A stretch of 64,000 nt of DNA from Nitrososphaeraceae archaeon (GTDB taxonomy: Archaea > Thermoproteota > Nitrososphaeria > Nitrososphaerales > Nitrososphaeraceae), in contig JAJPHM010000018.1 in the NCBI GenBank assembly GCA_021325295.1, positions 1 to 64,000 on the forward strand, in the 5' to 3' direction. The translations under genes were made by a program, and so were the position numbers. Within the stretch, counting starts at the first letter, position 1, and every line of letters starts with the position of its first letter. The notes under the pieces are model-generated. The model ran no database searches. It was not told where the DNA came from and saw only the letters and a list, made by a program, of their open reading frames with translations. Shown piece after piece: positions 34,601 through 43,411 of this stretch.

Positions 34601-35533
34601 CTAGACACCAGCTATTCTGCTTGCAGTCCTTTCATGAGCAATATGATTATCCTTTCCAAACGGGTGGCCGCCAAAGCCATGGCGCATAAGTGCTATTGAC
34701 CTGTAAACATCACTTCCATCCATTCTTGATTTGAAAAGCTCCATCACCGACTGTGTGATCACAGGTATTGGAATCTCTTTATCTACAGCGTCCTGGACCA
34801 GCCAGTTTACCTCTCCTGTATCTTCAACATAGCTTGGCACGTTGTCTATTCCTTGTTCCCTTAGCCCTTTTTCCATAAGCTCAACAAGCCATCCCCGTAT
34901 TACAGAGCCATGTGACCAGTTTTTGAAGACGGCTGCAAGGTCAAGTGAGAACTCGCTTGCGCGCAAAAGAGCAACTCCTTCTCCTATAGACTGGAGCATA
35001 CCAAACTCTATTCCGTTATGCACTAGTTTTGTAAAGTGCCCGCTACCGGGCTGGCCGGTGTACAAAAAGCCATCCTCGACTGCCAGCGCCTTCAGCACAG
35101 GAGCCGCTATCCTGACTCCCTCTTCTTTGCCTCCGACCATAAAGCAGGCACCATTCCGCGCTCCGTCAAGGCCTCCGCTTGTGCCGCAATCAAGAAAATA
35201 GATCCCTTTCTCCCACATCTTTTTCTCTCGCCTGATCGAGTCTATGTAAAAAGAGTTGCCGCCATCCATGACCACATCTCCCTTCTCTAAATATGGGACA
35301 AGCTCATCCAGAACCTGATCTACAGTCTTTCCCGCAGGCAGTGACAGGTATATTGTTCGCGGATACTCAAGAGCCGATGTAAAGCTGTCATAGTCGGTTA
35401 CAACTTGTACACCTTCCTTCACAAGGTCCGGTTTTTCGGATCTTGACTTGCCTACAACTTTGATGTCTTTATCCCGCGCTTGCAGGGCAAGGTTTCCACC
35501 CATCTTGCCAAGACCAATTATTCCAAGTTGCAT
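34601..35533 (-). CDS. gnd: 6-phosphogluconate dehydrogenase, decarboxylating (short form)
   Basis: NAD(P)-dependent dehydrogenase giving ribulose 5-phosphate. N-terminal Rossmann motif GLGKMGGNLA, substrate-binding DGGNSFYIDS, the DCGTSGGLDGARNG signature and GHFTKLVHNGIEFGML with the catalytic Lys are present. 310 aa fits the short GndA-type form. The ATG at 35533 (MQLGIIGLGKMG) places the Rossmann strand at the N-terminus. Upstream, 31 nt away, is a cupin gene, and rpiA follows further upstream, suggesting a pentose-phosphate group. Confidence 0.92.
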   Translation of the reverse strand: MQLGIIGLGKMGGNLALQARDKDIKVVGKSRSEKPDLVKEGVQVVTDYDSFTSALEYPRTIYLSLPAGKTVDQVLDELVPYLEKGDVVMDGGNSFYIDSIRREKKMWEKGIYFLDCGTSGGLDGARNGACFMVGGKEEGVRIAAPVLKALAVEDGFLYTGQPGSGHFTKLVHNGIEFGMLQSIGEGVALLRASEFSLDLAAVFKNWSHGSVIRGWLVELMEKGLREQGIDNVPSYVEDTGEVNWLVQDAVDKEIPIPVITQSVMELFKSRMDGSDVYRSIALMRHGFGGHPFGKDNHIAHERTASRIAGV

Positions 35534-35564
35534 TCCTGTTCTCCTCCTTTCCATATAATCCCAA

Positions 35565-35966
35565 TCAACCCACTTGGTCTTCCTTTCCGGTGTAGCCACC
35601 AAAAGCAAGAAATTCAATCATTTCAGTTCCGTCGTTTGTTATCGAGTGCTGTTTCTTTTCTGGAATGTAGATTATGTCGCCATCGCGGAACCTTGCATTC
35701 TCGCTTCCTATCTGAATATGACCCGAGCCGTTTATGATATAATATACTTCTTCATGGTCCGGGTGGCTGTGTTTCTCGTAAGACAGGCTGGGCTGCAGCT
35801 TTGCAAGTGAAACATAAGTTATAGCCTTCAGACACTGAAACTTTGGATCGGTCTCGGCATCTATATCGCCCTGAGTCTTTGTAGCCATCGAAAGAAGCCT
35901 CCAATCAAGCCCGCTTTTGTGGGCAATGACAGGCTGAACGCTCCGCCAGTTTCTTACAATTGCCAA
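35565..35966 (-). CDS. Cupin-domain protein
   Basis: Single conserved cupin (about 60-125). Cupin motif 1 is SHPDHEEVYYIINGSG with metal-ligand-type His residues and Glu; motif 2 is DIIYIPEKKQHSIT. TTG start. Same strand and 31 nt from gnd, so likely co-transcribed; it could be an isomerase or sugar-acid binding protein, unproven. Confidence 0.85.
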   Translation of the reverse strand: MAIVRNWRSVQPVIAHKSGLDWRLLSMATKTQGDIDAETDPKFQCLKAITYVSLAKLQPSLSYEKHSHPDHEEVYYIINGSGHIQIGSENARFRDGDIIYIPEKKQHSITNDGTEMIEFLAFGGYTGKEDQVG

Positions 35967-36114
35967 TACATATACGTACGCAGCAAATTATTTGATGATT
36001 GTACTATATTGGTATCACGCGTTGGCCTGTTTGTTTGATTGATTGACTATTTGCCATTGCAACACCTTGCAACCTTCTGCATGACCTTTCCGATGTTCTG
36101 ACTATTACCTACGA

Positions 36115-36852
36115 CTATAATCCAATTGTCTCAAACGAGCCATCCTCTTTTGCTTTATAATATATGTACGAGCTGGCGTCAGCTGGCGTAAAGATCCCGA
36201 CCTCTGCCACCCCCGGTATGTTCTTGAGCCTTTTTTGGTGCTGCGGGATGTCAAGCTCATTGGATGCAAAGTCAAATGAGGTATCAAGAATAAAGTTGCC
36301 GTTCTGCGTAACGTAAGGGTAGCCTTCCTTTAGCATCCTCATCTTTGGTCTTCCGCCGGCATCTTCCAGTTTTTTTCTTACAATGTGCACAGCAAAAGGA
36401 TTCACCTCGATCGGCACAGGCCATGTAAATGTCCTGACAAACTTGTTAGATTCCGCCGCAATAACTACAACCCGCTTTGTCCCGGAATGGATTACTTTTT
36501 CCCGCAAGAGCGCGCCGCCTCCGCCTTTTATCATGTTGAGTGTTTTGTCAACTTCATCAGCCCCGTCAAATGATACGTCAATCTCCGGTATCTCGCTTTC
36601 ATTTACCACCTTGAGTCCGCTGCACATGGCTTCTAGCTTGATCTGAAATGAACTCGGGATGCACTCAAGGGTTTCCTTGCCATCAAAATCTGCCAGCGCC
36701 CTTACAATGCAGGCTGCCATGGGTCCGCTTCCCAGTCCGATAACCTGCCTTTTCTTTACAAATCGCTTTACTACGTCCTGGGCCAAGTTATCAGCAGCGT
36801 GCTGAAATTTTTCAGGAACCCAGTTTTGCCTTGATTCTGTCTGACTCATCAT
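36115..36852 (-). CDS. rpiA: Ribose 5-phosphate isomerase A
   Basis: Interconverts ribose 5-phosphate and ribulose 5-phosphate. Motifs: IGLGSGPMAACIVRAL (phosphate loop), the DVSFDGADEVDKTLNMIKGGGGALLREKV region (residues about 95-125) with catalytic Asp, Glu and Lys residues, and a C-terminal GVAEVGIF strand. Length 245 aa is slightly longer than E. coli RpiA (219) but typical of archaea. Upstream member of the cupin/gnd group, with a 148-nt gap. Confidence 0.93.
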   Translation of the reverse strand: MMSQTESRQNWVPEKFQHAADNLAQDVVKRFVKKRQVIGLGSGPMAACIVRALADFDGKETLECIPSSFQIKLEAMCSGLKVVNESEIPEIDVSFDGADEVDKTLNMIKGGGGALLREKVIHSGTKRVVVIAAESNKFVRTFTWPVPIEVNPFAVHIVRKKLEDAGGRPKMRMLKEGYPYVTQNGNFILDTSFDFASNELDIPQHQKRLKNIPGVAEVGIFTPADASSYIYYKAKEDGSFETIGL

Positions 36853-36976
36853 AGCCCGGTGTTAAACATTGGTCAACCGCCGATTAAAAGATTCCAGCGA
36901 TTCTGACAGAAGGACAGATGACAGCCTTTTTTACCATTCTAACTGATTGAAGATAGGATAGGATAAGGCAAGATTA

Positions 36977-37966
36977 ATGCGTAAAGACAAGAACAAGAAT
37001 GCAGGCACAGGCAACGCAAATGGCTCCAAAGCAGGGAGCAAATCTGGCAGGCGTGTTAGCGTAGCAATAATTGGCTCGGGTTTTGCCGGCATGTCAGCAG
37101 CGCTTCTGCTTGGAAGGTACCTTGTTGATACAATAGTCTTTGATGGCGGGCGCACAAGAAATTCAGCCACCAAGCATATCCATGGATACCTCGGTCTTGA
37201 AAATATTTCGCCAAAAAAATTTATCGAAATGGCAAGGCACGACGTGTCACAGTACAGGTCTGTCAGGTTTGCGAGGGCTCGAATTGTACGAGTCAAGAAT
37301 CATGGCGAATTTTTTTCTGCCACGACAGCAGACGGCAGGACATTCAGATCAAGATATGTAATAATTGCAACTGGAGTCAAAGACCACAAGCCTGACATTG
37401 AAGGATTCTCAAGGTTTGAAGGCAACGGCGCATGGCACTGCCCTCACTGCGATGGATTTGAAAGCAAAGGCAAGAGGCTTGCGATAATCGCCTCCATGAG
37501 TGGCAGTATATCTTATGCCAAGGAATTTCTTGGGTGGACAAGAGACATTACGGTTATTGATGTTGGCGGCCACCTGCCGCCTGACCAGAAAAAAGAAGCA
37601 GAGAGCCTTGGAATCAGGACTATAGAGAACGACAGTCCTGTCAGAATTACTGGCCGGAGGGGCAGGCCTTCTGCAATCATATGCAAAAGCGGTTTGAAGT
37701 GCAATGCAGATGTTATCTTTTATCATCTTGGATACGAGATACAAAACAATATCGCACGCCAGCTTGGATGCGAGCTTGACAAAGATGGGTATGTAAAGGT
37801 CGACAAGGGACAGCAGACCACCATTCAAAGAGTACATGCCGTAGGCGATATCGACACCGACAGACATTATGTAGCTCTTGCCTGCGCAAGCGGTGCCCTT
37901 GCGGCTATATCTATTTACGAGGATATGTTAAAAGAAAAAATTAAAGTTTTGAAAAGCAATAGTTAA
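36977..37966 (+). CDS. Thioredoxin reductase-like FAD oxidoreductase
   Basis: Two-dinucleotide-fold flavoprotein. The FAD motif is AIIGSGFAGMSAALLL, followed by the redox-active CPHC centre (HCPHCDGFE, about residue 155), a second Rossmann segment (RLAIIASMSGSISYAKEF) and the C-terminal FAD-binding AVGDIDTDRHYVALACASGA. The NAD(P)H motif is less standard (no GxGxxA), so the electron donor may differ from classical TrxB. A Lys/Gly-rich N-terminal leader of about 25 residues precedes the domain. Substrate unknown. Confidence 0.88.
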   Translation: MRKDKNKNAGTGNANGSKAGSKSGRRVSVAIIGSGFAGMSAALLLGRYLVDTIVFDGGRTRNSATKHIHGYLGLENISPKKFIEMARHDVSQYRSVRFARARIVRVKNHGEFFSATTADGRTFRSRYVIIATGVKDHKPDIEGFSRFEGNGAWHCPHCDGFESKGKRLAIIASMSGSISYAKEFLGWTRDITVIDVGGHLPPDQKKEAESLGIRTIENDSPVRITGRRGRPSAIICKSGLKCNADVIFYHLGYEIQNNIARQLGCELDKDGYVKVDKGQQTTIQRVHAVGDIDTDRHYVALACASGALAAISIYEDMLKEKIKVLKSNS

Positions 37967-38116
37967 TCAGCTGGTTGGCTGCCGGATGAATTGAATAGAT
38001 ATAGGAGACGTCTGACAGCAAAGCGAAACAAATGGGAAACAAATGCATCGCATCAGACAGCATCAACTAAAAAAAGAAAATGGTAAGTGATCCAATGGTT
38101 TTTGCTTCAATAGTTG

Positions 38117-38368
38117 TCAGTGAAACTCAAGCTCTACTCCCCGCGCTGGGCTGTAATTGAAGAGGTAGATCTCTTCCTTTGCCAAGGGAATTCTGGACAG
38201 TAGTCTGCTACATCTGGGGCATTCCATAATGTCAGACCTGCGTATGCTGAGTGCAGATGCAGACCAGAAGCAGAAATCGCAGATAAGGAATTGTTTGGGA
38301 AGCGCCGGCCTGCCAATGACAACAGACTGTGCATCGGGTTCATTATTGTAAGCCAGCATAGATGGCAC
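38117..38368 (-). CDS. Small zinc-ribbon protein (83 aa)
   Basis: Contains CDFCF and CPRCSRLL knuckles about 20 residues apart, characteristic of a zinc ribbon, in a protein with no other domain. Function unknown. It stands alone between two plus-strand genes. Confidence 0.65.
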   Translation of the reverse strand: MPSMLAYNNEPDAQSVVIGRPALPKQFLICDFCFWSASALSIRRSDIMECPRCSRLLSRIPLAKEEIYLFNYSPARGVELEFH

Positions 38369-38585
38369 TGCTTTTTAACCTGCCTTCTTTTCTTCGTATC
38401 AAAATCACCAATTAAAAGTTGTTGGGGCTATCTACTAAGAAATTATTATAGTGTTTTCATGCAGAAGAGATAGAGAATTGCCTTCAAGTACATAAGCAGC
38501 CTTTATGCCGGCAGGATTGAAAGCGACGAAAAGGTATGACAGGAAGATGGCAAGGCTTTTTATCAAGCAGCCCTGAGATGACGCC

Positions 38586-39044
38586 ATGTCCCAATCATAC
38601 TGGCTGTTCAAACAGGAACCCGCAACATACAGCTACTGGCAGCTGGAAAAAGATGGCAAGACAATATGGGACGGAGTGGCAAATAACTTGGCTCAAAAGC
38701 ACCTCCGGAATGTCAGGAAAGGTGATAAGGTTTTGTTTTACCACACAGGAGGTGAGAAGCAGGCAGTAGGGATTATGGAGGCAATATCTGATCCGTACCC
38801 CCAACCCGATGGATCAAAAGTAGGAGCTAGGTCGCACAGCGAAAAAGATTCCAATTGGCCTGTGGTCGTTCAGGTTAAGCCTGTTGCCAAGCTTCCAGAG
38901 CCTGTTGGTCTTCAGAAGATAAAAAGCGATCCTGCGTTTGCAAGCTGGGAACTTGTACGGATTCCCCGGCTCTCTGTCATGCCTGTGCCTCCAGCGATGT
39001 GGAAAAGGCTGATGGAAATGGCGCATGCAGGGTCTCCGACCTGA
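38586..39044 (+). CDS. EVE domain protein
   Basis: EVE domains (PUA-related) bind modified nucleic acids. The family start YWLFKQEPATYSYWQLEKDG, the DGVANNLAQKHLRNV helix, VLFYHTGGEKQAVGI and the DSNWPVVVQVKPVAKL segment are recognisable. 152 aa equals a single EVE domain. The bound base modification is not known for this protein. Confidence 0.9.
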   Translation: MSQSYWLFKQEPATYSYWQLEKDGKTIWDGVANNLAQKHLRNVRKGDKVLFYHTGGEKQAVGIMEAISDPYPQPDGSKVGARSHSEKDSNWPVVVQVKPVAKLPEPVGLQKIKSDPAFASWELVRIPRLSVMPVPPAMWKRLMEMAHAGSPT

Positions 39045-39161
39045 CATGACCAGATCTTGTTTGATTTCTCAGAGCGGGCAAATCAAGTGAGCAAGTTATG
39101 GTCTATTCTTCAAGTAGATTTTGACTGTCACTCAATTAACCTGAAGGTATACTCTGAATCG

Positions 39162-39671
39162 TTGGTTGCTGAAAGGCTTAAAGACATAAAGCAAACTGCT
39201 TCAGACGCTGTAGAGATAATCAGAGAGCTTGGGTCACCCGATGTTCAGGACTCTCTGGATAAAATAAGAGACACTGCTCAGACTGCCAGAGAGATAATCG
39301 AGTCACTCAAGACACCCGAGATGGTCAGAAATATTGAAAATATTCGTTTGATGTCAGAAGCTGTAGAGAGCACAGCTGCCAAGATAGAAAATATTACACT
39401 TGAACTCAAACGGTCCGGCGTAGTTGATGCTGCTGGCAGCGCAGTCAAATCTGTCAGTGGAGGAGCAAGTTCAGGCACTTCTACCCAGAACTCTATTGCT
39501 GAAACTGCTGCCGCTATAAGAGATATGCTTCGGTCAATCGCAGAGCTTGCCAACGAATTGAGAGCAACTGTCTCCGTTTCAAGAAAGTCAGAATCAGGGA
39601 TTATTCGCAACACAGAGGAAGCATTCAGGGAAGCGTCTGGTGCGTACCGCAGTATTGCTGACAGTGAGTAA
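39162..39671 (+). CDS. Helical coiled-coil protein, paralogue of the next gene
   Basis: An almost entirely helical protein with repeated charged heptad/hendecad-like sequence (VAERLKDIKQTASDAVEII, IRDTAQTAREIIESL) and the motif KRSGVVDAAGSAVKS shared with its neighbour. I prefer the TTG at 39162 because CAATTAACC (about 39131-39139) forms a TATA-like element 25-30 nt upstream, while the frame back to 39057 reads like non-coding. The form resembles phasins or membrane-associated helical proteins (DUF948-like); role unknown. Confidence 0.65.
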   Translation: MVAERLKDIKQTASDAVEIIRELGSPDVQDSLDKIRDTAQTAREIIESLKTPEMVRNIENIRLMSEAVESTAAKIENITLELKRSGVVDAAGSAVKSVSGGASSGTSTQNSIAETAAAIRDMLRSIAELANELRATVSVSRKSESGIIRNTEEAFREASGAYRSIADSE

Positions 39672-39720
39672 GAAATGGGAATGGGTCTTCTTTTATACAA
39701 TGACAACGTAATATCTGTAC

Positions 39721-40161
39721 ATGCCAGCCAGTGATAATAATACTAATCTAGCCAACAATAAAAATTCCAGACAGACAAACCCCACTCCACAGCAGACAGC
39801 TGAAACGATCAGAACCATTGCAAATAGGATCCGCGAAGAGTCAACCAGAATGAAGGAGACTATCAGAGTTATACGCGAAAGCGGTGCAATAGAGGAGCTG
39901 ACCGAGGCTATCAAGGAAGCAAGTCTTGCGGCCCGTGACACGGCAAAAGAAATCCACGAAGCCGCAAGAGATCTCAAAGAGCGTGGAGTGATAAAGGATA
40001 CGGCGGCTGCGGTAGAAGAGACGACTATGGCCGCAAAGGAAACTGCAGAGGTTGTGAGAAATACTGCACGCGAGACTGCAGATGCAGCTCCCAATACTGC
40101 AGATACTCTGAGAAAGGCCGCTGGGAGGTTGAAATCCCAGAACGAACAGGGCAGTAGCTGA
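39721..40161 (+). CDS. Helical coiled-coil protein, paralogue of preceding gene
   Basis: 146 residues, with charged amphipathic helices of repeating AA(x)xT(A)K pattern (DTAKEIHEAARDLKERGV, TAAAVEETTMAAKETAEVV). Shares the ERGVIKDTAAAV element with KRSGVVDAAGSAV in the protein upstream, so the two arose by duplication. TATA-like TTTTATACAA (39689-39698) sits 25-30 nt before the ATG. LEA-like stress proteins look similar; no proof. Confidence 0.7.
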   Translation: MPASDNNTNLANNKNSRQTNPTPQQTAETIRTIANRIREESTRMKETIRVIRESGAIEELTEAIKEASLAARDTAKEIHEAARDLKERGVIKDTAAAVEETTMAAKETAEVVRNTARETADAAPNTADTLRKAAGRLKSQNEQGSS

Positions 40162-40202
40162 AGATAATCCATTATCTCCTTTTTGTGGTGCTGCTCTTCA
40201 GG

Positions 40203-40952
40203 TCAGCTGCTCTTTATATTGACTATTCCAATACTCGTCAATTCCGATCCTATACCGTATCCCACCAAGGCTATGCCGGTCCCAAGCCCTGCCATTTCTA
40301 TGCCTCCCCTTATCCAGTTCTTGCTGGCCATTCTGGCCTTTATTGCCCCGATAATAAATGAAGAGAAAACAGAGACACCAATGGCTATCCCGATTGCTAT
40401 CGGGGAAGATATCAACCCTGCCTTGACTATGAAATACGGGATGATAGGAAGTATCCCGCCCAAGAGAAACGAGCCAAACATCACCAGAGCGCTTCTCAGT
40501 GGCGAGCCCACTATATCCAGATTGAGTCCAAGCTCTTCTGTTAGCATGGTCTTGAGCCAGACATCTTTGTTTGATGTTATCTTGTCAACCACCTTCGCTA
40601 GCTCCTCGCCCTGGAACCCCTTGGCTCTGTAAATATCCTCTATTTCCTGCTTTTCCTTATCCGGCAGATTCTCAATTTCAAACTCTTCCCTCTTTATCTC
40701 CGACTCCAAGATCTCTCTCTGGGACTTGACAGCAAGGTAGTTCTGGACAGCCATTGCCTTGGCTCCGGTAAACATGCCTACAAGGGCTGCAAGTATTATG
40801 ACATCTGCTGCTGCGAATGCTCCGCCCACGCCAGCCACAATTCCAAGCGATGTATTGACGCCATCTCCAAAACCAAATACCAAGTCTCGAATGTAGCTGC
40901 TCTCCTTGATGTGTGGCTCGACATGTGTGGAGCTGGTCAATTCAAAACTCAC
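40203..40952 (-). CDS. VIT1/CCC1-family Fe2+/Mn2+ transporter
   Basis: Integral membrane transporter with five predicted helices. The first helix carries the family signature (RDLVFGFGDGVNTSLGIVAGV), followed by the TGAKAMAVQNYLAVKSQREI turn and the metal-binding cytoplasmic region (LESEIKREEFEIENLPDKE, with repeated Glu). Later helices (LVMFGSFLLGGILPIIPYFI, SVFSSFIIGAIKARM) complete the fold. Metal identity and direction are inferred from the family. Confidence 0.88.
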   Translation of the reverse strand: MSFELTSSTHVEPHIKESSYIRDLVFGFGDGVNTSLGIVAGVGGAFAAADVIILAALVGMFTGAKAMAVQNYLAVKSQREILESEIKREEFEIENLPDKEKQEIEDIYRAKGFQGEELAKVVDKITSNKDVWLKTMLTEELGLNLDIVGSPLRSALVMFGSFLLGGILPIIPYFIVKAGLISSPIAIGIAIGVSVFSSFIIGAIKARMASKNWIRGGIEMAGLGTGIALVGYGIGSELTSIGIVNIKSS

Positions 40953-41087
40953 TCACAGACAAGCTCACGTTCAACCATATCAAGATAACTGATATTTTGC
41001 ATGCGATTCTTCCAGACCATAGGCTGCCAGAGTGCAACGAAATATCGATGGATACTGTATTAAACTATGTAGCAGAAAAGAAGCCGC

Positions 41088-41228
41088 ATGAGCGAACACG
41101 GCAGGCCAAAAGCAAGTTCAAGACCAAAATACTATTGCAGCATGTGTGACATGTCCTTCTCCAGCGTCCTTGACTTTGAAGAGCATAACAGAACGGATCA
41201 CAAAGTAGCTGATGCTCAAGCCGCATAG
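41088..41228 (+). CDS. Tiny C2H2 zinc-finger protein (46 aa)
   Basis: An ATG-initiated 46-codon frame encodes one classical C2H2 finger: CSMC, then 12 residues with the hydrophobic core pattern FSSVLDF, then HNRTDH. Little else is encoded: a 16-residue basic N-terminal arm and a short tail. It is too short for usual gene calling but the finger pattern is exact. Two similar miniature fingers occur at 55651-55824 and 61634-61828. Confidence 0.7.
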   Translation: MSEHGRPKASSRPKYYCSMCDMSFSSVLDFEEHNRTDHKVADAQAA

Positions 41229-41430
41229 TGGATAAGTCAAGGTTCTGAACCTGACCCATTCCAGCTCAATTTAATCAACACAATTCGAATCAGGTGTCAC
41301 TGCCAGCGGCTATGCGAGCCGCCTCTTTTCCTTTCTCTTGATCTTTCCAGAGCTGAAGCTAGGCACCTACCTTATCTAATTTGACAACCTAGCCTAGCCC
41401 GGTCCAGCTACCTGCCGATTTAATGCAGCA

Positions 41431-41703
41431 TTAGACTTTTTCCATTATGCTATCGGAAGTCACGAATTCGCCTATCTGGTTGTATATCTTTAGAAAGCGG
41501 TTGCCCTTGTCTGTTGTCTTGTACACTCTTTCTCCTTCATGGTACTCAAGCAGGTTATTTTCTATCAACACTGTAAGGTATTCCTTTAGCTGCGCATACG
41601 ACAGGAAGGCTTTGTACATTATCTTTGTCTTTGTAGCTCCACCATTGGCAGCTTCTAGGATTTGAGCAGTTATGTCAGTTCTGCTTCTATATTTCATATT
41701 CAT
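41431..41703 (-). CDS. Winged-helix DNA-binding protein (HTH_45 type)
   Basis: A 90-aa single winged helix: SRTDITAQILEAANGGATKTKIMYK, the recognition helix region (SYAQLKEYLTVLIENNLL) and a wing (YHEGERVYKTTDKGNRF). Same family layout as the protein at 16622-16906. Likely autonomous regulator of unknown targets. The IS6-like element lies about 100 nt upstream. Confidence 0.85.
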   Translation of the reverse strand: MNMKYRSRTDITAQILEAANGGATKTKIMYKAFLSYAQLKEYLTVLIENNLLEYHEGERVYKTTDKGNRFLKIYNQIGEFVTSDSIMEKV

Positions 41704-41794
41704 ACATAATTACTAGCAACCATAAAAGCTTCTCGATGGAATCTGATAGGAGATTTATCTGTCCTTTACTTCCCCATTTATTGCCTTTTCGATT

Positions 41795-41803
41795 CAACTT
41801 CCA
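41795..41803. repeat. Target-site duplication, left copy
   Basis: CAACTTCCA immediately left of the insertion sequence; the identical 9 nt occur at 42527-42535 on the right. Confidence 0.75.
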
Positions 41804-42526
41804 GTCGTGTTAAGTTAAGCACAGAACCATAGATGTGGTTGTTCTTCCACATTGTACATTGGCATGAACAAACGTGAAAGAACACCCACTGAGGTAGTAA
41901 TGTACTCACTGTATTTGTACTTTCTAGGATTATCATTCAGGAGTACAGCCAAGGCAATAGAACCATTTGTTGATGGCGGCAGAAGCTACGTCGCAGTCTG
42001 GTACTGGGTACAGGATATACAACCAAAGCAGCTATACCCATGCAGAAGAGTAACCGCCTTTCTGATAGACGAAACTCAAGTACAGATTGGAGGTAGCGAA
42101 GCCTGGGTGTGGATAGCGACAGAACCAGTACACAGAACAGTGCTTGCTATCTACGTCTCAAGACATAGGAACATAATGGTCGCTGAAGTATTCCTTCGGT
42201 CTCTGGTACGGAAATACGGCAGGCATCCGGTATATTCTGATGGCGGCACTTGGTATCCAGATGCCTGCCGAACAACGGGGTTGGAACATAGGCTGTATTC
42301 GTCATATGGAAAGAGCCTGCTGGAAAGGGTGATTCAGTATTTCAAGGACAGAACAGAAGGGTTTGACGATTACTATCCATGTACTAGGAATGAATGCAGT
42401 CTGTCGCATGTATGGAACTGGATTGGTCTGTTTGTGTTTATGCACAATGCCAGGAGAGCTCGTCTGAAATTCAGATTGTTAGCTAGGTTGTTGGGAGGTG
42501 ATAGTATGGCTTAACTTAACACGACC
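41804..42526 (+). mobile_element. Complete IS6-like insertion sequence, about 723 bp
   Basis: Perfect 17-bp terminal inverted repeats (GTCGTGTTAAGTTAAGC at 41804-41820; complement at 42509-42525) surround one transposase gene whose stop lies in the right repeat. A 9-bp direct repeat (CAACTTCCA) flanks it, with one extra C at the right junction. Perfect ends, an intact gene and an intact target duplication point to a recent insertion. The right end lies about 36 nt upstream of the TATA box of the next gene, so that promoter is spared. Confidence 0.9.
41852..42514 (+). CDS. IS6-like DDE transposase (IS240-type domain)
   Basis: 220-aa transposase. Catalytic residue candidates are Asp73 (LIDETQV), Asp130 (VYSDGGTW) and Glu158 (SLLERVIQYFKDR). 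An N-terminal HTH-like region (LYLYFLGLSFRSTAKAIEPF) precedes it. The D130-E158 spacing (28) is shorter than the 34 usual in IS6, so the subgroup is uncertain. The ATG at 41864 (MNKRER) is an alternative start. The frame is intact. Confidence 0.88.
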   Translation: MYIGMNKRERTPTEVVMYSLYLYFLGLSFRSTAKAIEPFVDGGRSYVAVWYWVQDIQPKQLYPCRRVTAFLIDETQVQIGGSEAWVWIATEPVHRTVLAIYVSRHRNIMVAEVFLRSLVRKYGRHPVYSDGGTWYPDACRTTGLEHRLYSSYGKSLLERVIQYFKDRTEGFDDYYPCTRNECSLSHVWNWIGLFVFMHNARRARLKFRLLARLLGGDSMA

Positions 42527-42535
42527 CAACTTCCA
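42527..42535. repeat. Target-site duplication, right copy
   Basis: CAACTTCCA, identical to 41795-41803, separated by one C from the right inverted repeat. Confidence 0.75.
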
Positions 42536-42599
42536 TACTTCAAGTATTTTTCCGTTCGCAGAGGTTAAATACCGCAGCCCTGCGAAACAGGTCAGATAG

Positions 42600-43298
42600 A
42601 TGTCGCCAAAAAGGCGTGTTCTTTTGATGGCCGTAATTTTTGGCATGGTAGGAGTAGGCGTAAGTATCGTCATCATAGCTATAGGCGGCGGATTCTCCGG
42701 GCCTGGAGCGTCAATTATCAACCCACCAACCTCAAAAGACATTTGGACTATAGGCGATAACATCCACAATGGAATGGTACTGAACTACTCACTTAGCAGC
42801 ATCGGGCCGGCCAGTTCACTCCAGTCTGCGACGGTCTCGATCGATTTTGTGCAAAAGGTGGGCGAGGATTGGAATACAACCTTCACCATCATAAACGGCA
42901 CAGGTGCAAAGGCACAGGACACACTGGTCATGTCAAACCAGCTTACAAGGAAAGGTGAGATAAGCGAGCAATTCCGGCCTTTCTTTGAGCCAGTCCAGTC
43001 TTCGGTTCTTGCAATAAGTGACATTGCCATCGGGCCAAAGTACCTTGTGATAGGGGCACCTTGGAACACGATACTGACAGGCTCTGTCTCTGTTCCTATC
43101 AGGGTGACTGACAGGGAGAACCTCCAGACACCAGCAGGTACCTTTGACTCGTACGTCCTTAGCTACAAGTTGAGCTCAAATACAAGCAAGATCTGGATTG
43201 CACACGGTATCCCGACACCTATCAAGGCCGAGGTCTATGACGCACAGGATCACCTTCAATACAGGTACGAGCTGACAGGTCTGCAGAATGGCTCATAA
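42600..43298 (+). CDS. Membrane-anchored exported hypothetical protein (232 aa)
   Basis: N-terminal signal-anchor (about 7-27, LLMAVIFGMVGVGVSIVII) followed by an extracytoplasmic beta-rich domain with many N-glycosylation-type sites (NYS, NTT, NGT, NTS). TATA-like GTTAAATA (about 42564-42571) lies 30 nt upstream of the ATG. No known domain. The nearby IS insertion does not touch the predicted promoter. Confidence 0.75.
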   Translation: MSPKRRVLLMAVIFGMVGVGVSIVIIAIGGGFSGPGASIINPPTSKDIWTIGDNIHNGMVLNYSLSSIGPASSLQSATVSIDFVQKVGEDWNTTFTIINGTGAKAQDTLVMSNQLTRKGEISEQFRPFFEPVQSSVLAISDIAIGPKYLVIGAPWNTILTGSVSVPIRVTDRENLQTPAGTFDSYVLSYKLSSNTSKIWIAHGIPTPIKAEVYDAQDHLQYRYELTGLQNGS

Positions 43299-43411
43299 CA
43301 ATCAGGCGATGTCTCTAATCAGCCATGCAAGGCAGGACCTATCGTGATTAAACACAATAATAAACAAGCCCTTTTTTCCTGCAGCGGCAGGTAAAGCAAT
43401 TTTACTGCCTT

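Noticed and set aside
39278-40172. Long minus-strand frames opposite the coiled-coil genes
   Set aside because: Produced by the biased codons of the Ala/Thr-rich helical proteins on the other strand.
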